Assembly (NCBI RefSeq): GCF_002803065.1
Contig: NZ_NNBL01000032.1
Location: 1-64,000 of the forward strand
DNA: 64,000 nt
Reading direction: 5' to 3'
Source of the DNA: Streptomyces sp. CB01635
Lineage (GTDB): Bacteria; Actinomycetota; Actinomycetes; Streptomycetales; Streptomycetaceae
The notes below the pieces were generated by a model. It worked only from the letters and a program-made list of their open reading frames with translations, was not told where the DNA came from and ran no database searches. This document shows, piece after piece, positions 44,727-52,394 of the stretch (its first letter is position 1; every line of letters begins with the position of its first letter). The position numbers and the translations under genes are program-made.

Positions 44727-45679
44727 AGGACAGTGACCGCGCTCTCCGCGTGCTTCTTGGCCAGGTTGAGCGTCGCCGTGCTGTTGCGGCCCAGGGCGTC
44801 GCGGACGTAGCGGCGGGCCCGCGCGATGTCCGCGTCCTCGCCGAGCACCTTCGCGATGTTCTCCTCGCGCAGCACCACGCTGTGCTGCGAGATGACCGTG
44901 GTGCCCGTCTCGTCGGGCACCACGGACCACTCACCGGTGTGCGCCGCCATCAGCGCCGGCGTGGCCGTCTGCTTGTAGACGATGCGACCGGCGTGCGGGA
45001 AGCACACCCGGACGGACTCGGTCGTGTGCGACGAGCCGTCGGCGGTACGGGTGTCCATCGACATGACCTGTACGCCCGGCTCGTCCTCGGTGAAGTCGAG
45101 CCGGGAGACGTGGGGCACCAGCTCCGGCCAGTCGCCGATCCGGTAGAGGAAGTCGTAGACCAGCTCGGCGGGACCGTGGACACGCACCGAGTCCTCGAAC
45201 GACAGGACCAGCTCGTCGAGCCGGGCCCAGCGCTCGGCGAGCCGGCTCAGATTGTCCAGCTCGGCACGGCTGTTGGTGGCGGTGGCCCGCTCGACCCACG
45301 CCACTTCGTCCGGGTCGTCGTCGGCGACCGTGAAGTCGTGCAGCAGCGTCAGCCGCGACCGGTCGGCCCCGAGCGAGTCGACGATCCAGGTGCCACCCAT
45401 GGACTGGACGGGGGCGGCGGGCAGCTCCTGGCGGAACTCGACGCGGCGCCGCTCGGGGTCCAGAGTGCGGCGCGATGTCCACGACTTGACCTGGTCGTTG
45501 GCGGTCGCCCACATGCGCAGCCGCTCGTGTCCACCGTCGAACTCGAGCTGCTCCACGTGCACGCTGGGCGGAAAGTACAGCGGCCACTTGACCGCGTCGG
45601 CGATCAGGCCGTAGACCACGCCCGCGGGCGCGCCCACGTTCACCTCGTGCGTCGTGCGGTGCACTCGCTCAGCGGACAT
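44723..45679 (-). CDS. Didomain aromatase/cyclase (ActVII-like SRPBCC protein)
   Basis: A 318-residue polyketide aromatase/cyclase with two SRPBCC (START-like) halves. The first begins RTTHEVNVGAPAGVVYGLIAD and the second EDSVRVHGPAELVYDFLYRIGDWPEL. Didomain members act on C9-reduced chains, closing and aromatising the first ring, which agrees with the ketoreductase gene next to it. Monodomain aromatases belong to unreduced chains. The ATG at 45679 has GGAAGTGAGGA upstream. It lies 44 bp downstream of the ketoreductase and overlaps the next gene. Confidence 0.9.
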   Translation of the reverse strand: MSAERVHRTTHEVNVGAPAGVVYGLIADAVKWPLYFPPSVHVEQLEFDGGHERLRMWATANDQVKSWTSRRTLDPERRRVEFRQELPAAPVQSMGGTWIVDSLGADRSRLTLLHDFTVADDDPDEVAWVERATATNSRAELDNLSRLAERWARLDELVLSFEDSVRVHGPAELVYDFLYRIGDWPELVPHVSRLDFTEDEPGVQVMSMDTRTADGSSHTTESVRVCFPHAGRIVYKQTATPALMAAHTGEWSVVPDETGTTVISQHSVVLREENIAKVLGEDADIARARRYVRDALGRNSTATLNLAKKHAESAVTVL

Positions 45680-45723
45680 GTCCAGTTCCTCACTTCCGGA
45701 TCAGGAGGCGGCTTGGGGGGCGG

Positions 45724-46545
45724 TCAGAAGTTGCCGAGGCCACCGCAGACGTTGAGCGCCTGTGCGGTGATGGACGCGGCGTGCTCGGTGGTCAGGTAGC
45801 CGACGAGTCCCGCGACCTCCTGCGGTGTGGAGTAACGGCCGAGCGGGATCTTCGCCTCGAACTGTTCCTGCACGTGGTCCTCCGTGGTGCCCCAGGCGTC
45901 TGCGTAGCCCTGGCGGACCCGCTCGGCCATGGGCGTCTCGACGTAGCCGGGGCAGACCGCGTTGACGGTGACACCCCGGGGGGCGAGCTCCTTGCCGAGC
46001 GCCTTGGTGAAGCCGACGACGCCGTGCTTGGAGGCGGAGTAGGGGGCACCGAGGGGGACGCCCTGCTTGCCGGCGGTCGAGGCGATGTTGATGATGCGGC
46101 CGCCCTGGGCGTCGGCCAGGCCGCCGTTGTTGAGCACCTCGCGCGTCAGCAGGAAGACTCCGTTGAGGTTGGTGTCGATGACGTCGTACCAGAGGTCGTC
46201 GGTGATGCCGGCGGTCGGGCCGCCGCCGCTGCGCCCGGCGTTGTTGACGAGGACGGTGATCGGGCCGAACGCGTCGACCGCGGAGCGGACCAGGGCTGCC
46301 ATGGACTCGGCGGAACGCACGTCGGCGGCGGTGCCGTCGACCTCCAGGCCCTCCTCGCGCAGGTCCTCCACGGTCTGCTTGACCTGCTGGGCGGTCCGCG
46401 CGCAGATGAAGACGCGGTGGCCGCGACGGCCCAGTTCACGGGCGACGGCCAGGCCGATGCCGCTCGTGGCGCCCGTGACGAGGGCGACCGGCTTCGCGGG
46501 CGACGGCGGTGACGGCGGTGACTCCTGCGTCGTCGTCCTCGTCAT
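45724..46545 (-). CDS. C9 polyketide ketoreductase (ActIII-like SDR)
   Basis: A 273-residue short-chain dehydrogenase/reductase: NADPH motif TGATSGIG, NNAG, catalytic Ser/Tyr/Lys in ASTAGKQGVPLGAPYSASKHG, and the C-terminus ITAQALNVCGGLGNF, very characteristic of ActIII-type ketoreductases. It reduces the carbonyl at C9 of the nascent poly-beta-ketone and helps set first-ring folding. A 20-residue N-terminal extension rich in Thr, Ser and Pro precedes the Rossmann fold. The start at 46545 overlaps the upstream monooxygenase stop (ATGA). Confidence 0.93.
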   Translation of the reverse strand: MTRTTTQESPPSPPSPAKPVALVTGATSGIGLAVARELGRRGHRVFICARTAQQVKQTVEDLREEGLEVDGTAADVRSAESMAALVRSAVDAFGPITVLVNNAGRSGGGPTAGITDDLWYDVIDTNLNGVFLLTREVLNNGGLADAQGGRIINIASTAGKQGVPLGAPYSASKHGVVGFTKALGKELAPRGVTVNAVCPGYVETPMAERVRQGYADAWGTTEDHVQEQFEAKIPLGRYSTPQEVAGLVGYLTTEHAASITAQALNVCGGLGNF

Positions 46546-48365
46546 GGTGTGCTCTCCATTTCCATGGCGCCGGTGATGGTCTCGGTCTCGACCGTGTCCT
46601 GAACGGCTCGAAAGCCACCTGAGCGGCGCTTGATAGGTGCTGCACGATCACCGGCACGGGGACGTACGGGGGCGAGCGCCTCGGCGAGCGCGCCGGCGGT
46701 CAGGAAGTCGCCGCGCGCGGCGAGGTAGCCGTCGGGCCGGACGAGCGCCCAGGAGCCCGCCGCCAGGCCCAGGGCGGCACACAGGGCGCCGTCCGGGTCG
46801 GGCAGCGGCCGCGGCCCCGCGCCGCTGCCGCCGACGGAGCGCACGGACAGCCACGCGCCGTGCTGCCCGGCCGCGTCGCGGGCCGCGCGCACGGGGACGC
46901 CGTCGGCGTCGTGGCCGCCGGGGGCGACGAGCAGGGTCCAGCGCACGTCGCGCAGTTCACGCACCAGCGCGTCGCTGACCGTCGCCGCCCCGGACACGCG
47001 CTCGCCGGGCGCCGGCACGTGCCCCCGCCGCGGGACCATGACGGGCGAGGCGACGGGCGTCACGATGGGCACGGGTTCGGGCCCGCCGCCGGTGGTCAGG
47101 GAGGACCGGGCGTAGCCGAGGCGCAGCCCCGACATACCGCCGAGGACCTTGCGCTGGATGGCGCGCCGCAGCGGGGGCAGGTTGCGTACCACGGAGAAGA
47201 CGACGGGCAGGGCCACCGCGGCCAGGGCGTTCTTGAACTGGACCAGCGACGTGGCGGTGCGGGTCGAGCCGAGCAGGGCTTTGCCGACCGGGACACGCTC
47301 CTCCCCGTACGTGTCGAGCAACGGCCGCTCCGCGTAGCCCCGGTGGACCATGGCGAGCTTCCAGGCGAGGTTGTACGCCTCCTGGACGCCGGTGTTCATG
47401 CCCTGCCCGGAGGCCGGGCTGTGCACGTGGGCGGCGTCCCCCGCGACGAACACGCGGCCCTCGTGCATCCGCGGAACCATGCGCTGCTGGAAGGTGAACA
47501 CGGACGTCCACTCGGGGTCGCCGACCCGTACGGCGCTGCCGAGGCCCCGGGAGAGCTTCGCGGTGAACCGCTCGGCGGCGCCGGTCGCGTCGGGCCTGTC
47601 CGGGGCCGTGTCGAGCAGGCGCCAGTGGCCCTCGCGGGCGTAGGGGACCATCATCAGGGCCTGGCCGCCGGTGTGGACCCAGTAGATGCTGTCGGGCGGC
47701 AGGTCGGTGCTGACGGGGGCGTCGGCGAGCATCCAGGTGTCGCGGCTCTCGCCGAGCAGTGGCAGGCCGAGGGCCTTGCGCACGGTGCTGTGGCCGCCGT
47801 CGCAGCCCACGAGCCAGGGCACCGTGCAGATCTCCTCGGTCTCCCCGGTCTCGCCCCTCTCCCCCCTCTGCTCCGTCTGCTCCGTCTGCCCCGTCTCTCC
47901 GGTGCCGTCGGCGCGGGTCAGCCGCGCTCGTACGCCGGTCCCGTCCTGCTCGAACCCGGCCAGCCGGACGCCCCACTCGACCTCCACACCGAGCCGGGCC
48001 ACGGCCTCGCGCAGCACGGCTTCGGTGCGGGTCTGCTCGATGATGACGCTGTAGGGGTGGCGGGTGGGCATCGACGTGTAGTCGGCGTCGAGGCGGACCA
48101 GGCGGCGGCCACCGGCGTACATGGTGAACGCCCTGTTCCTGCGGCCGTGCCGAAGGATGCCGTCGACCGTTCCCATCTGGTCGAAGGTCTCCAGGGTGCG
48201 CGGGTGGACGGCGACGGCGCGACTGGTGCGGGAGGGCCCGGACGCCGCGTCGACGAGCCGGACGCGCAGGCCCCTGCGAGCCAGTTCGTGGGCGGCGGTC
48301 AGGCCGACCGGACCGGCGCCGACGACGAGGACCGCCGGGCCGGGTGCCGCGGGCCCGGTGCTCAT
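46542..48365 (-). CDS. FAD-dependent aromatic polyketide hydroxylase (PheA/TfdB type)
   Basis: A 607-residue class A flavoprotein monooxygenase. FAD motifs are VLVVGAGPVGLTAAHELARRG and GDAAHVHSPASGQGMNTGVQ; a C-terminal thioredoxin-like domain (about 455-560) is typical of RdmE/PgaE/OxyS-type enzymes that hydroxylate aromatic polyketides with NADPH and O2. The target position cannot be told. Between about residues 150 and 175 there is a low-complexity stretch rich in Gly, Glu, Thr and Gln that looks like a local repeat expansion. The start is uncertain by one codon (GTG 48368 or ATG 48365), overlapping the preceding gene. Confidence 0.88.
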   Translation of the reverse strand: MSTGPAAPGPAVLVVGAGPVGLTAAHELARRGLRVRLVDAASGPSRTSRAVAVHPRTLETFDQMGTVDGILRHGRRNRAFTMYAGGRRLVRLDADYTSMPTRHPYSVIIEQTRTEAVLREAVARLGVEVEWGVRLAGFEQDGTGVRARLTRADGTGETGQTEQTEQRGERGETGETEEICTVPWLVGCDGGHSTVRKALGLPLLGESRDTWMLADAPVSTDLPPDSIYWVHTGGQALMMVPYAREGHWRLLDTAPDRPDATGAAERFTAKLSRGLGSAVRVGDPEWTSVFTFQQRMVPRMHEGRVFVAGDAAHVHSPASGQGMNTGVQEAYNLAWKLAMVHRGYAERPLLDTYGEERVPVGKALLGSTRTATSLVQFKNALAAVALPVVFSVVRNLPPLRRAIQRKVLGGMSGLRLGYARSSLTTGGGPEPVPIVTPVASPVMVPRRGHVPAPGERVSGAATVSDALVRELRDVRWTLLVAPGGHDADGVPVRAARDAAGQHGAWLSVRSVGGSGAGPRPLPDPDGALCAALGLAAGSWALVRPDGYLAARGDFLTAGALAEALAPVRPRAGDRAAPIKRRSGGFRAVQDTVETETITGAMEMESTP

Positions 48366-48688
48366 CACAGACCGGACGCGATCGGCACGGCGGCCGTGCC
48401 GGCGCTGCGCTCGGGCACGGTCTCGTACAGGGCGGGCTCCGGAGTGGCCAGTTGCTTCAGGCCGCCGACGAGCGCCCCGAAGGCCGGGCTCGTGACAGCG
48501 GCGCGGTGGGCCGCGGCGTCCTGCCAGTCGGCGAGCTCCAGGAACACCGGCTCGCCGCCGGCCAGACGCAGCGTCCGGTGGCCGAGGTATCCGGGCTGGG
48601 CGCTCATGTAGGCGGTGACACGGTCCTTGGCGGCGAGGAACTCCTCGACATCACCGTGGACGGTCAGCTTGTTCACAAAGGTCACCAT
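48365..48688 (-). CDS. Small antibiotic-biosynthesis monooxygenase (ABM domain, ActVA-ORF6/TcmH type)
   Basis: A 107-residue ferredoxin-like ABM protein. Such enzymes oxidise anthrone-type intermediates to quinones without metal or flavin. Core: MVTFVNKLTVHGDVEEFLAA, QPGYLGHRTLRLAGGEPVFLELADWQD. Trp in ELADWQD and Leu-rich strands match the family. It fits a quinone-forming step after cyclisation. It lies 41 bp downstream of the acyl ligase and overlaps the large hydroxylase gene by TGATG. Confidence 0.85.
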   Translation of the reverse strand: MVTFVNKLTVHGDVEEFLAAKDRVTAYMSAQPGYLGHRTLRLAGGEPVFLELADWQDAAAHRAAVTSPAFGALVGGLKQLATPEPALYETVPERSAGTAAVPIASGL

Positions 48689-48729
48689 GGCGGGTCTCCT
48701 GTCCGGGGGTGCGTGGTGGGTGGTTGGGT

Positions 48730-50355
48730 TCAGGCGGCGGCTTCGGCGGCGGCGAGGGCGCGCACCTTCTGCCGGAGCGCCTGCCGTTCGGGTTTGCCCG
48801 TGGGGGTGCGGGGCACGGCGTCGAGGGCCTCGACCCTGCGGATGCGCTCGAAGGGGGCGAGCCGCCGGTTGGCCTCCTCGGCGACCGCGTCCAGCGCGTC
48901 CAGCGTGTCGAGGCCGGTGTACGCGGCGCGGCGCGCGGTGCCGGTCGGGTCACGCAGGACGATGCCCGCCCAGACGACGGCTCCGTGCACCGCGTCCGGC
49001 CAGCCGACGACGACGCATTCGGCGACCCTCGGGTCCTCGGCGATGATCCGCTCGACGCCGGTCGGTGACACGAGTTCGTTGTCGTACTTGAAGACATCGC
49101 CGAGCCGGTCCACCAGGAACAGGCGGCCGTCCTCGTCGAGCCAGCCGGCGTCACCGGTGGAGAACCAGCCGTCGGCGTCGATCCGGGACGGCTCGTCGTC
49201 GTTCAGGTATCCGGCCATCACCTGCGGCCCGCGCACCTGCACCTCACCGGTGGCCCACACGGCGACGGGCTCCCGCGAGCCGAGGTCCACGACACGGCAT
49301 TCGGTACCGGGCAGGGGCGGGCCGACGGCGCCGCGCACCGCGGGGTCGGCCGGGCGCTGCATGTGGGAGAGCGGGGAGAGTTCGGCGAGGCCGTACCCCT
49401 GGACGACGGGCACACCGAGCGCCTGCCGCAGGCGGCGGGCGGCCGTCGGCGCCAGAGCGGTGCCGCCGGACATGACCGCGGTCAGCCGCGGGCCCGCCGG
49501 AACACCCTCACAGGCGGTGGTCAGCCGCGGGTCGTCCGCGAGCCGGTGCAGCCGGGCGGGCAGCCCGTAGTAGTGGGTGGCGCCTTCGCGGGCGGCCAGG
49601 GCGAGCGAGGCCACCGGGTCCGGGTCGTGGCACAGGACCTGTGAAGCGCCCGCGCACACCGCCGAGTTGAGGTGCATCACATGGAACAGCGGCAGGTGGT
49701 TGAGGGTGACCGAACCGCAGCCGAGGCTTTGGGCCAGGGCGGTCTGCGTGGCGTTGGCGACGAGGTTGCGGTGGGTGAGGCGGACGCCCTTGGGGCGTCC
49801 GGTGGTCCCGGTCGTGAACTGGATGCACACCACCGAGGACGGATCGACGGCCGCCGGTTCGTCCCGCTCGTACGGCCCGTCGGGTGTCTCGTCGAGGGCC
49901 ACGTGCAGGGGGACGGTGTCACCGGGGACCACCGCGTGGTCGGCGTCGGTGACGACGATGGTGTGCAGCAGGGGCAGCCGGTCGCGCATCTTCATCAGCT
50001 GCTCGCCGGTGGCTGCCGGCACCAGGGCGATCTCGACGCCGGCGGCGGCACAGACGTGGTGCAGCGCGTGCTCGTTCACCAGCGGATTGATCAGCGCGAC
50101 GGTGTTGCCGCTGCGGCTGGTGCCGTAGTAGGCGGCGGGGAAGACCGGATCGAGCGTGTTGGCCACGCCGACCACGGCGCCCCGGCGGCCGACGGCGCGC
50201 GCGAGGAAGCGGGCGATCCGGTCGGCGTGGGCGTCGAGCTGCCCGTAGGTGACGGTGCCTCGCCCGGTGGTGAGGGCGGGCGCGTGGGGGTCGCGTGCGG
50301 CGGCGCGACGCAGAAGGCCGTCCAGTGGCAGTTCCGGGTACGTGAAGTGCGGCAC
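48730..50355 (-). CDS. Acyl-AMP/acyl-CoA ligase of the aromatic polyketide cluster
   Basis: A 541-residue ANL-superfamily enzyme. Core motifs: IQFTTGTTGRPKGVRLTH, QGYGLAELSP, GWFSTGDAGWLDEDGRLFLVDRLGDVFKYDNE and the C-terminal TPTGKPERQAL lysine. It resembles long-chain acyl-CoA or 4-coumarate ligases rather than the DhbE/SnbA aryl-AMP ligases, so I do not call it the 3-hydroxypicolinate activator. It could activate a starter acid, or the finished polyketide acid for transfer. The GTG start at 50355 follows AAGGGGG; a run of 8-bp quasi-repeats (50371-50402) lies in its leader. It is divergent from the SnoaL-like gene. Confidence 0.82.
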   Translation of the reverse strand: MPHFTYPELPLDGLLRRAAARDPHAPALTTGRGTVTYGQLDAHADRIARFLARAVGRRGAVVGVANTLDPVFPAAYYGTSRSGNTVALINPLVNEHALHHVCAAAGVEIALVPAATGEQLMKMRDRLPLLHTIVVTDADHAVVPGDTVPLHVALDETPDGPYERDEPAAVDPSSVVCIQFTTGTTGRPKGVRLTHRNLVANATQTALAQSLGCGSVTLNHLPLFHVMHLNSAVCAGASQVLCHDPDPVASLALAAREGATHYYGLPARLHRLADDPRLTTACEGVPAGPRLTAVMSGGTALAPTAARRLRQALGVPVVQGYGLAELSPLSHMQRPADPAVRGAVGPPLPGTECRVVDLGSREPVAVWATGEVQVRGPQVMAGYLNDDEPSRIDADGWFSTGDAGWLDEDGRLFLVDRLGDVFKYDNELVSPTGVERIIAEDPRVAECVVVGWPDAVHGAVVWAGIVLRDPTGTARRAAYTGLDTLDALDAVAEEANRRLAPFERIRRVEALDAVPRTPTGKPERQALRQKVRALAAAEAAA

Positions 50356-50434
50356 GGCGTGCGGCCCCCTTCGACGGGCTGACTGGTTGACGTGCTGTGT
50401 GCGTGCGGTTGCGCACCACGCTCGGCGCGTGGGC

Positions 50435-50477
50435 TCGAGAAATGTTCGAAAGCCGCTCAACCCCGGCCTCAGAAGGT
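50435..50477 (+). promoter_or_regulatory. SARP-type promoter (TCGA class) of the SnoaL-like gene
   Basis: Heptamers TCGAGAA (50435), TCGAAAG (50446) and TCAACCC (50457) are spaced by 11 bp. GAAGGT (50472-50477) follows 8 bp after the third. It reads toward the gene at 50522. The motif differs from the GTCAGSS boxes of the streptogramin genes. Confidence 0.58.
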
Positions 50478-50521
50478 GGGGGGACCCGGCGGAGTCCACC
50501 GCCGCACCGAACGGAGTGGCC

Positions 50522-50974
50522 ATGACCGCGCAGCTCGAAACCGCCCCGCACTCAACGGCGTTCGGCGCCCTGTACGCGCAGGTGCAGCAGTTCTACGCGC
50601 ACCAGATGCAGCTCCTCGACGGCGCCGAGTCACAGCGGTGGGCGGACACCTTCACCGAGGACGCCGTCTTCGACGTGCCGACACTCGCGGAGCCCGTGCG
50701 CGGCCGTCCCGGTCTGGTCGCGGCCAACCGCGGCGCCGCGGCGCGGCTCGCGGAGGCGGGCGAGCGGCACCGGCACTTCATGGGCATGTTCGATGTGGTG
50801 GAGCGCCCGGACGGCGCCCTGGACGTGCGGTCGTACACGACCGTCTACGCCTCGGTGATCGGCGGCGTCTCCCGCGTGCACCGGGTGTGCGTGTGCGAGG
50901 ACGTGCTGGTGCGCGGCGCGGACGGGCGGTTGCTCGTGGCGACGCGCAAGGTCACCCGCGACGACCTCGGGTGA
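50522..50974 (+). CDS. SnoaL/NTF2-like protein (polyketide tailoring)
   Basis: A 150-residue NTF2-fold protein of the SnoaL_4/ring-hydroxylating dioxygenase beta-subunit-like group. It begins with a helix (FGALYAQVQQFYAHQMQLLD) followed by ERWADTF-like QRWADTFTEDAVFDVP and ends VATRKVTRDDLG. Members in type II PKS clusters include cyclases and hydroxylases, and the actinorhodin cluster has a similar small protein (ActVI-ORFA). The exact role is unknown. It is one of only two rightward genes inside the PKS block. Start supported by GGAG upstream. Confidence 0.82.
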   Translation: MTAQLETAPHSTAFGALYAQVQQFYAHQMQLLDGAESQRWADTFTEDAVFDVPTLAEPVRGRPGLVAANRGAAARLAEAGERHRHFMGMFDVVERPDGALDVRSYTTVYASVIGGVSRVHRVCVCEDVLVRGADGRLLVATRKVTRDDLG

Positions 50975-50999
50975 GCCGGGTCGTCCCGGTGGTGCCGGT

Positions 51000-51950
51000 T
51001 CAGGCGAGGCAGCAGGGCGGTCCGCCGTTGAACTCGATCATCTCGCCCAGTGCGGCCTGCCTTTCGGACATGGGCAGCGGGGCGTCGGCGGGCAGGCCCT
51101 CCAGCTCCGCGTACGCGCGGCGGAGGTTGGGGGCCAGCCGCTCCGGGTCGAGGAGGTCCGCGTAGCGCCCCAGGTGTGCGCCGCGCGCCGTCTGGATCGG
51201 TGTCAGGCCGGCCCGCAGGCCCTCCTGTGCGAGCCGCTGCACCAGGCGCAGATAGCCCTCGACGGCGTCGAAGGTCTCGGGGCCGCCGACCGGTCCGTGT
51301 CCGGGTACGACGGTGGTGGCACCGAACGCGCGCAGCCGCCCCAGCGCCGCCAGCGATCCGGCGATCGAGCCCATCAGGCAGAAGGGCGTCACGCCGTTCA
51401 TGACGAGATCGCCGGTGAACAGGACCCGCTGCCCGGGCAGCCAGACCACGGTGTCGTTCGAGGTGTGGGCGGGCCCTGTGTGTTCCAGCTCGGCACGGAT
51501 CGTGCCGACGTGCAGGGTGAGGCGGTCGCGGTAGGTCACGGTGGGCGGCGCGAGCTCGATGCCGCCCCACACCACGTCCGGCCACAGGCCCGTCAGGTGC
51601 AGCCCGGCCGCCATCATCTCCGTACGCGTGCGCTCGTGGCCGATGACGACGGCCTCGGGGAAGACGAAGTTGCCGAAGGCGTGGTCGCCGTGGAAGTGCG
51701 TGGTGACGACGGCGCGCGGCGCCGCGGGGTTCAACTCCAGTGCGGTGGACCGCAGATGACGGGCCCGGGCCTCGGTCGCCGTGGTGTCGACGAGGGCGCT
51801 CTTGCCGCCGGACACGATGATGCCCGCGTTGTTCAGGCACCACCCGCCGGGCGGCTGGAGATACGCGTGGACACCTTCGCCGACCTCGACGGCCCGGCCG
51901 AACGGAGCGACGGCGGTCACCGGGGGACGGACGGTGGTAGTGGGCTGCAC
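51000..51950 (-). CDS. Metallo-beta-lactamase-fold cyclase/thioesterase (ActIV-like)
   Basis: A 316-residue MBL-fold hydrolase with zinc motif THFHGDHAFGNF, later ligands in GPAHTSNDTVVWLPG, LFTGDLVMNG and VVPGHGPVGG. In actinorhodin synthesis ActIV, of this fold, closes the second ring and releases the chain from the ACP; the same role is likely here. It ends with a Cys pair, GGPPCCLA. GTG start at 51950 with GAGGAG upstream. Its stop lies 25 bp from the convergent SnoaL-like stop. Confidence 0.84.
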   Translation of the reverse strand: MQPTTTVRPPVTAVAPFGRAVEVGEGVHAYLQPPGGWCLNNAGIIVSGGKSALVDTTATEARARHLRSTALELNPAAPRAVVTTHFHGDHAFGNFVFPEAVVIGHERTRTEMMAAGLHLTGLWPDVVWGGIELAPPTVTYRDRLTLHVGTIRAELEHTGPAHTSNDTVVWLPGQRVLFTGDLVMNGVTPFCLMGSIAGSLAALGRLRAFGATTVVPGHGPVGGPETFDAVEGYLRLVQRLAQEGLRAGLTPIQTARGAHLGRYADLLDPERLAPNLRRAYAELEGLPADAPLPMSERQAALGEMIEFNGGPPCCLA

Positions 51951-52059
51951 GGCCGGTCTCCTCACACAGTTCTCGGTCCCACCGAGCGTGCTGCGCACGC
52001 CTCGCATCGCGGTGGACAGCGGGCCGCACCAAAGGCTGCGCGACGGGGCCGGGCCCGGC

Positions 52060-52102
52060 GCGAGCCGGTCTCGAGCGGTCGTCGACCGTTTCCCCGGACC
52101 GT
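52060..52102 (+). promoter_or_regulatory. SARP-type promoter (TCGA class) of the small DUF6059-like gene
   Basis: Heptamers GCGAGCC (52060), TCGAGCG (52071) and TCGACCG (52082) are spaced by 11 bp. GACCGT (52097-52102) is exactly 8 bp past the third. The consensus resembles TCGAGC-type boxes of ActII-ORF4/DnrI. It lies in the 187-bp divergent gap and points to the gene at 52138. Confidence 0.62.
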
Positions 52103-52137
52103 TGCGGCCTACGGGTCCACCGAGCGAGGGAGCCAGC

Positions 52138-52356
52138 ATGGCCGAGCGGCGTCGATGGTCGTCCCTACTGTTGCGGGAGGTCTGGTCCGGGCTAGTCGCC
52201 CTCGGCGCGGTGTACGTGACCGGTGAGACGAGCCGCTCGCGCACACCGCGCGTACTCCTGGCGCAGCCTCCCGCCGGCCATCCCGAGCGGCTGCGCCCGG
52301 ACGTGCCGCTGACGTCGCTGGAGCTGGCCCTGATACGGGAGTTGGAGACCCGCTGA
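52138..52356 (+). CDS. Small conserved actinomycete protein, DUF6059-like
   Basis: 72 residues; no catalytic motif. The N-terminal half (LLLREVWSGLVALGAVYV) is an amphipathic or membrane-leaning helix. The C-terminal half, HPERLRPDVPLTSLELALIRELE, matches my memory of the DUF6059 family found beside regulators and aromatic polyketide genes in Streptomyces. Function unknown. GAGGGAG upstream supports the ATG. A SARP-type box precedes it, so it is probably a regulated part of the PKS pathway. Confidence 0.7.
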   Translation: MAERRRWSSLLLREVWSGLVALGAVYVTGETSRSRTPRVLLAQPPAGHPERLRPDVPLTSLELALIRELETR

Positions 52357-52372
52357 CGTGCTGCCGCAGCCG

Positions 52373-52389
52373 GTCCGGTGCCGCCGGAC
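52373..52389. terminator. Short hairpin between convergent genes
   Basis: GTCCGG (52373-52378) pairs with CCGGAC (52384-52389) around a 5-nt loop. It lies in the 38-bp gap between the DUF6059-like gene and the convergent FAD monooxygenase and could serve as a two-way terminator. Confidence 0.45.
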
Positions 52390-52394
52390 ACGCG

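Noticed and set aside
48730..50355. Considered as the 3-hydroxypicolinate-AMP ligase (SnbA/VisB counterpart).
   Set aside because: N-terminus and motifs resemble acyl-CoA/coumarate ligases rather than DhbE-type aryl-AMP ligases, and it lies within the PKS gene series.
50371..50402. Four 8-bp quasi-repeats (TCGACGGG, CTGACTGG, TTGACGTG, CTGTGTGC) in the leader of the acyl ligase gene.
   Set aside because: Spacing is 8 rather than 11 bp, units are poorly conserved and the position is between promoter region and start codon, so I do not call it a regulator site.
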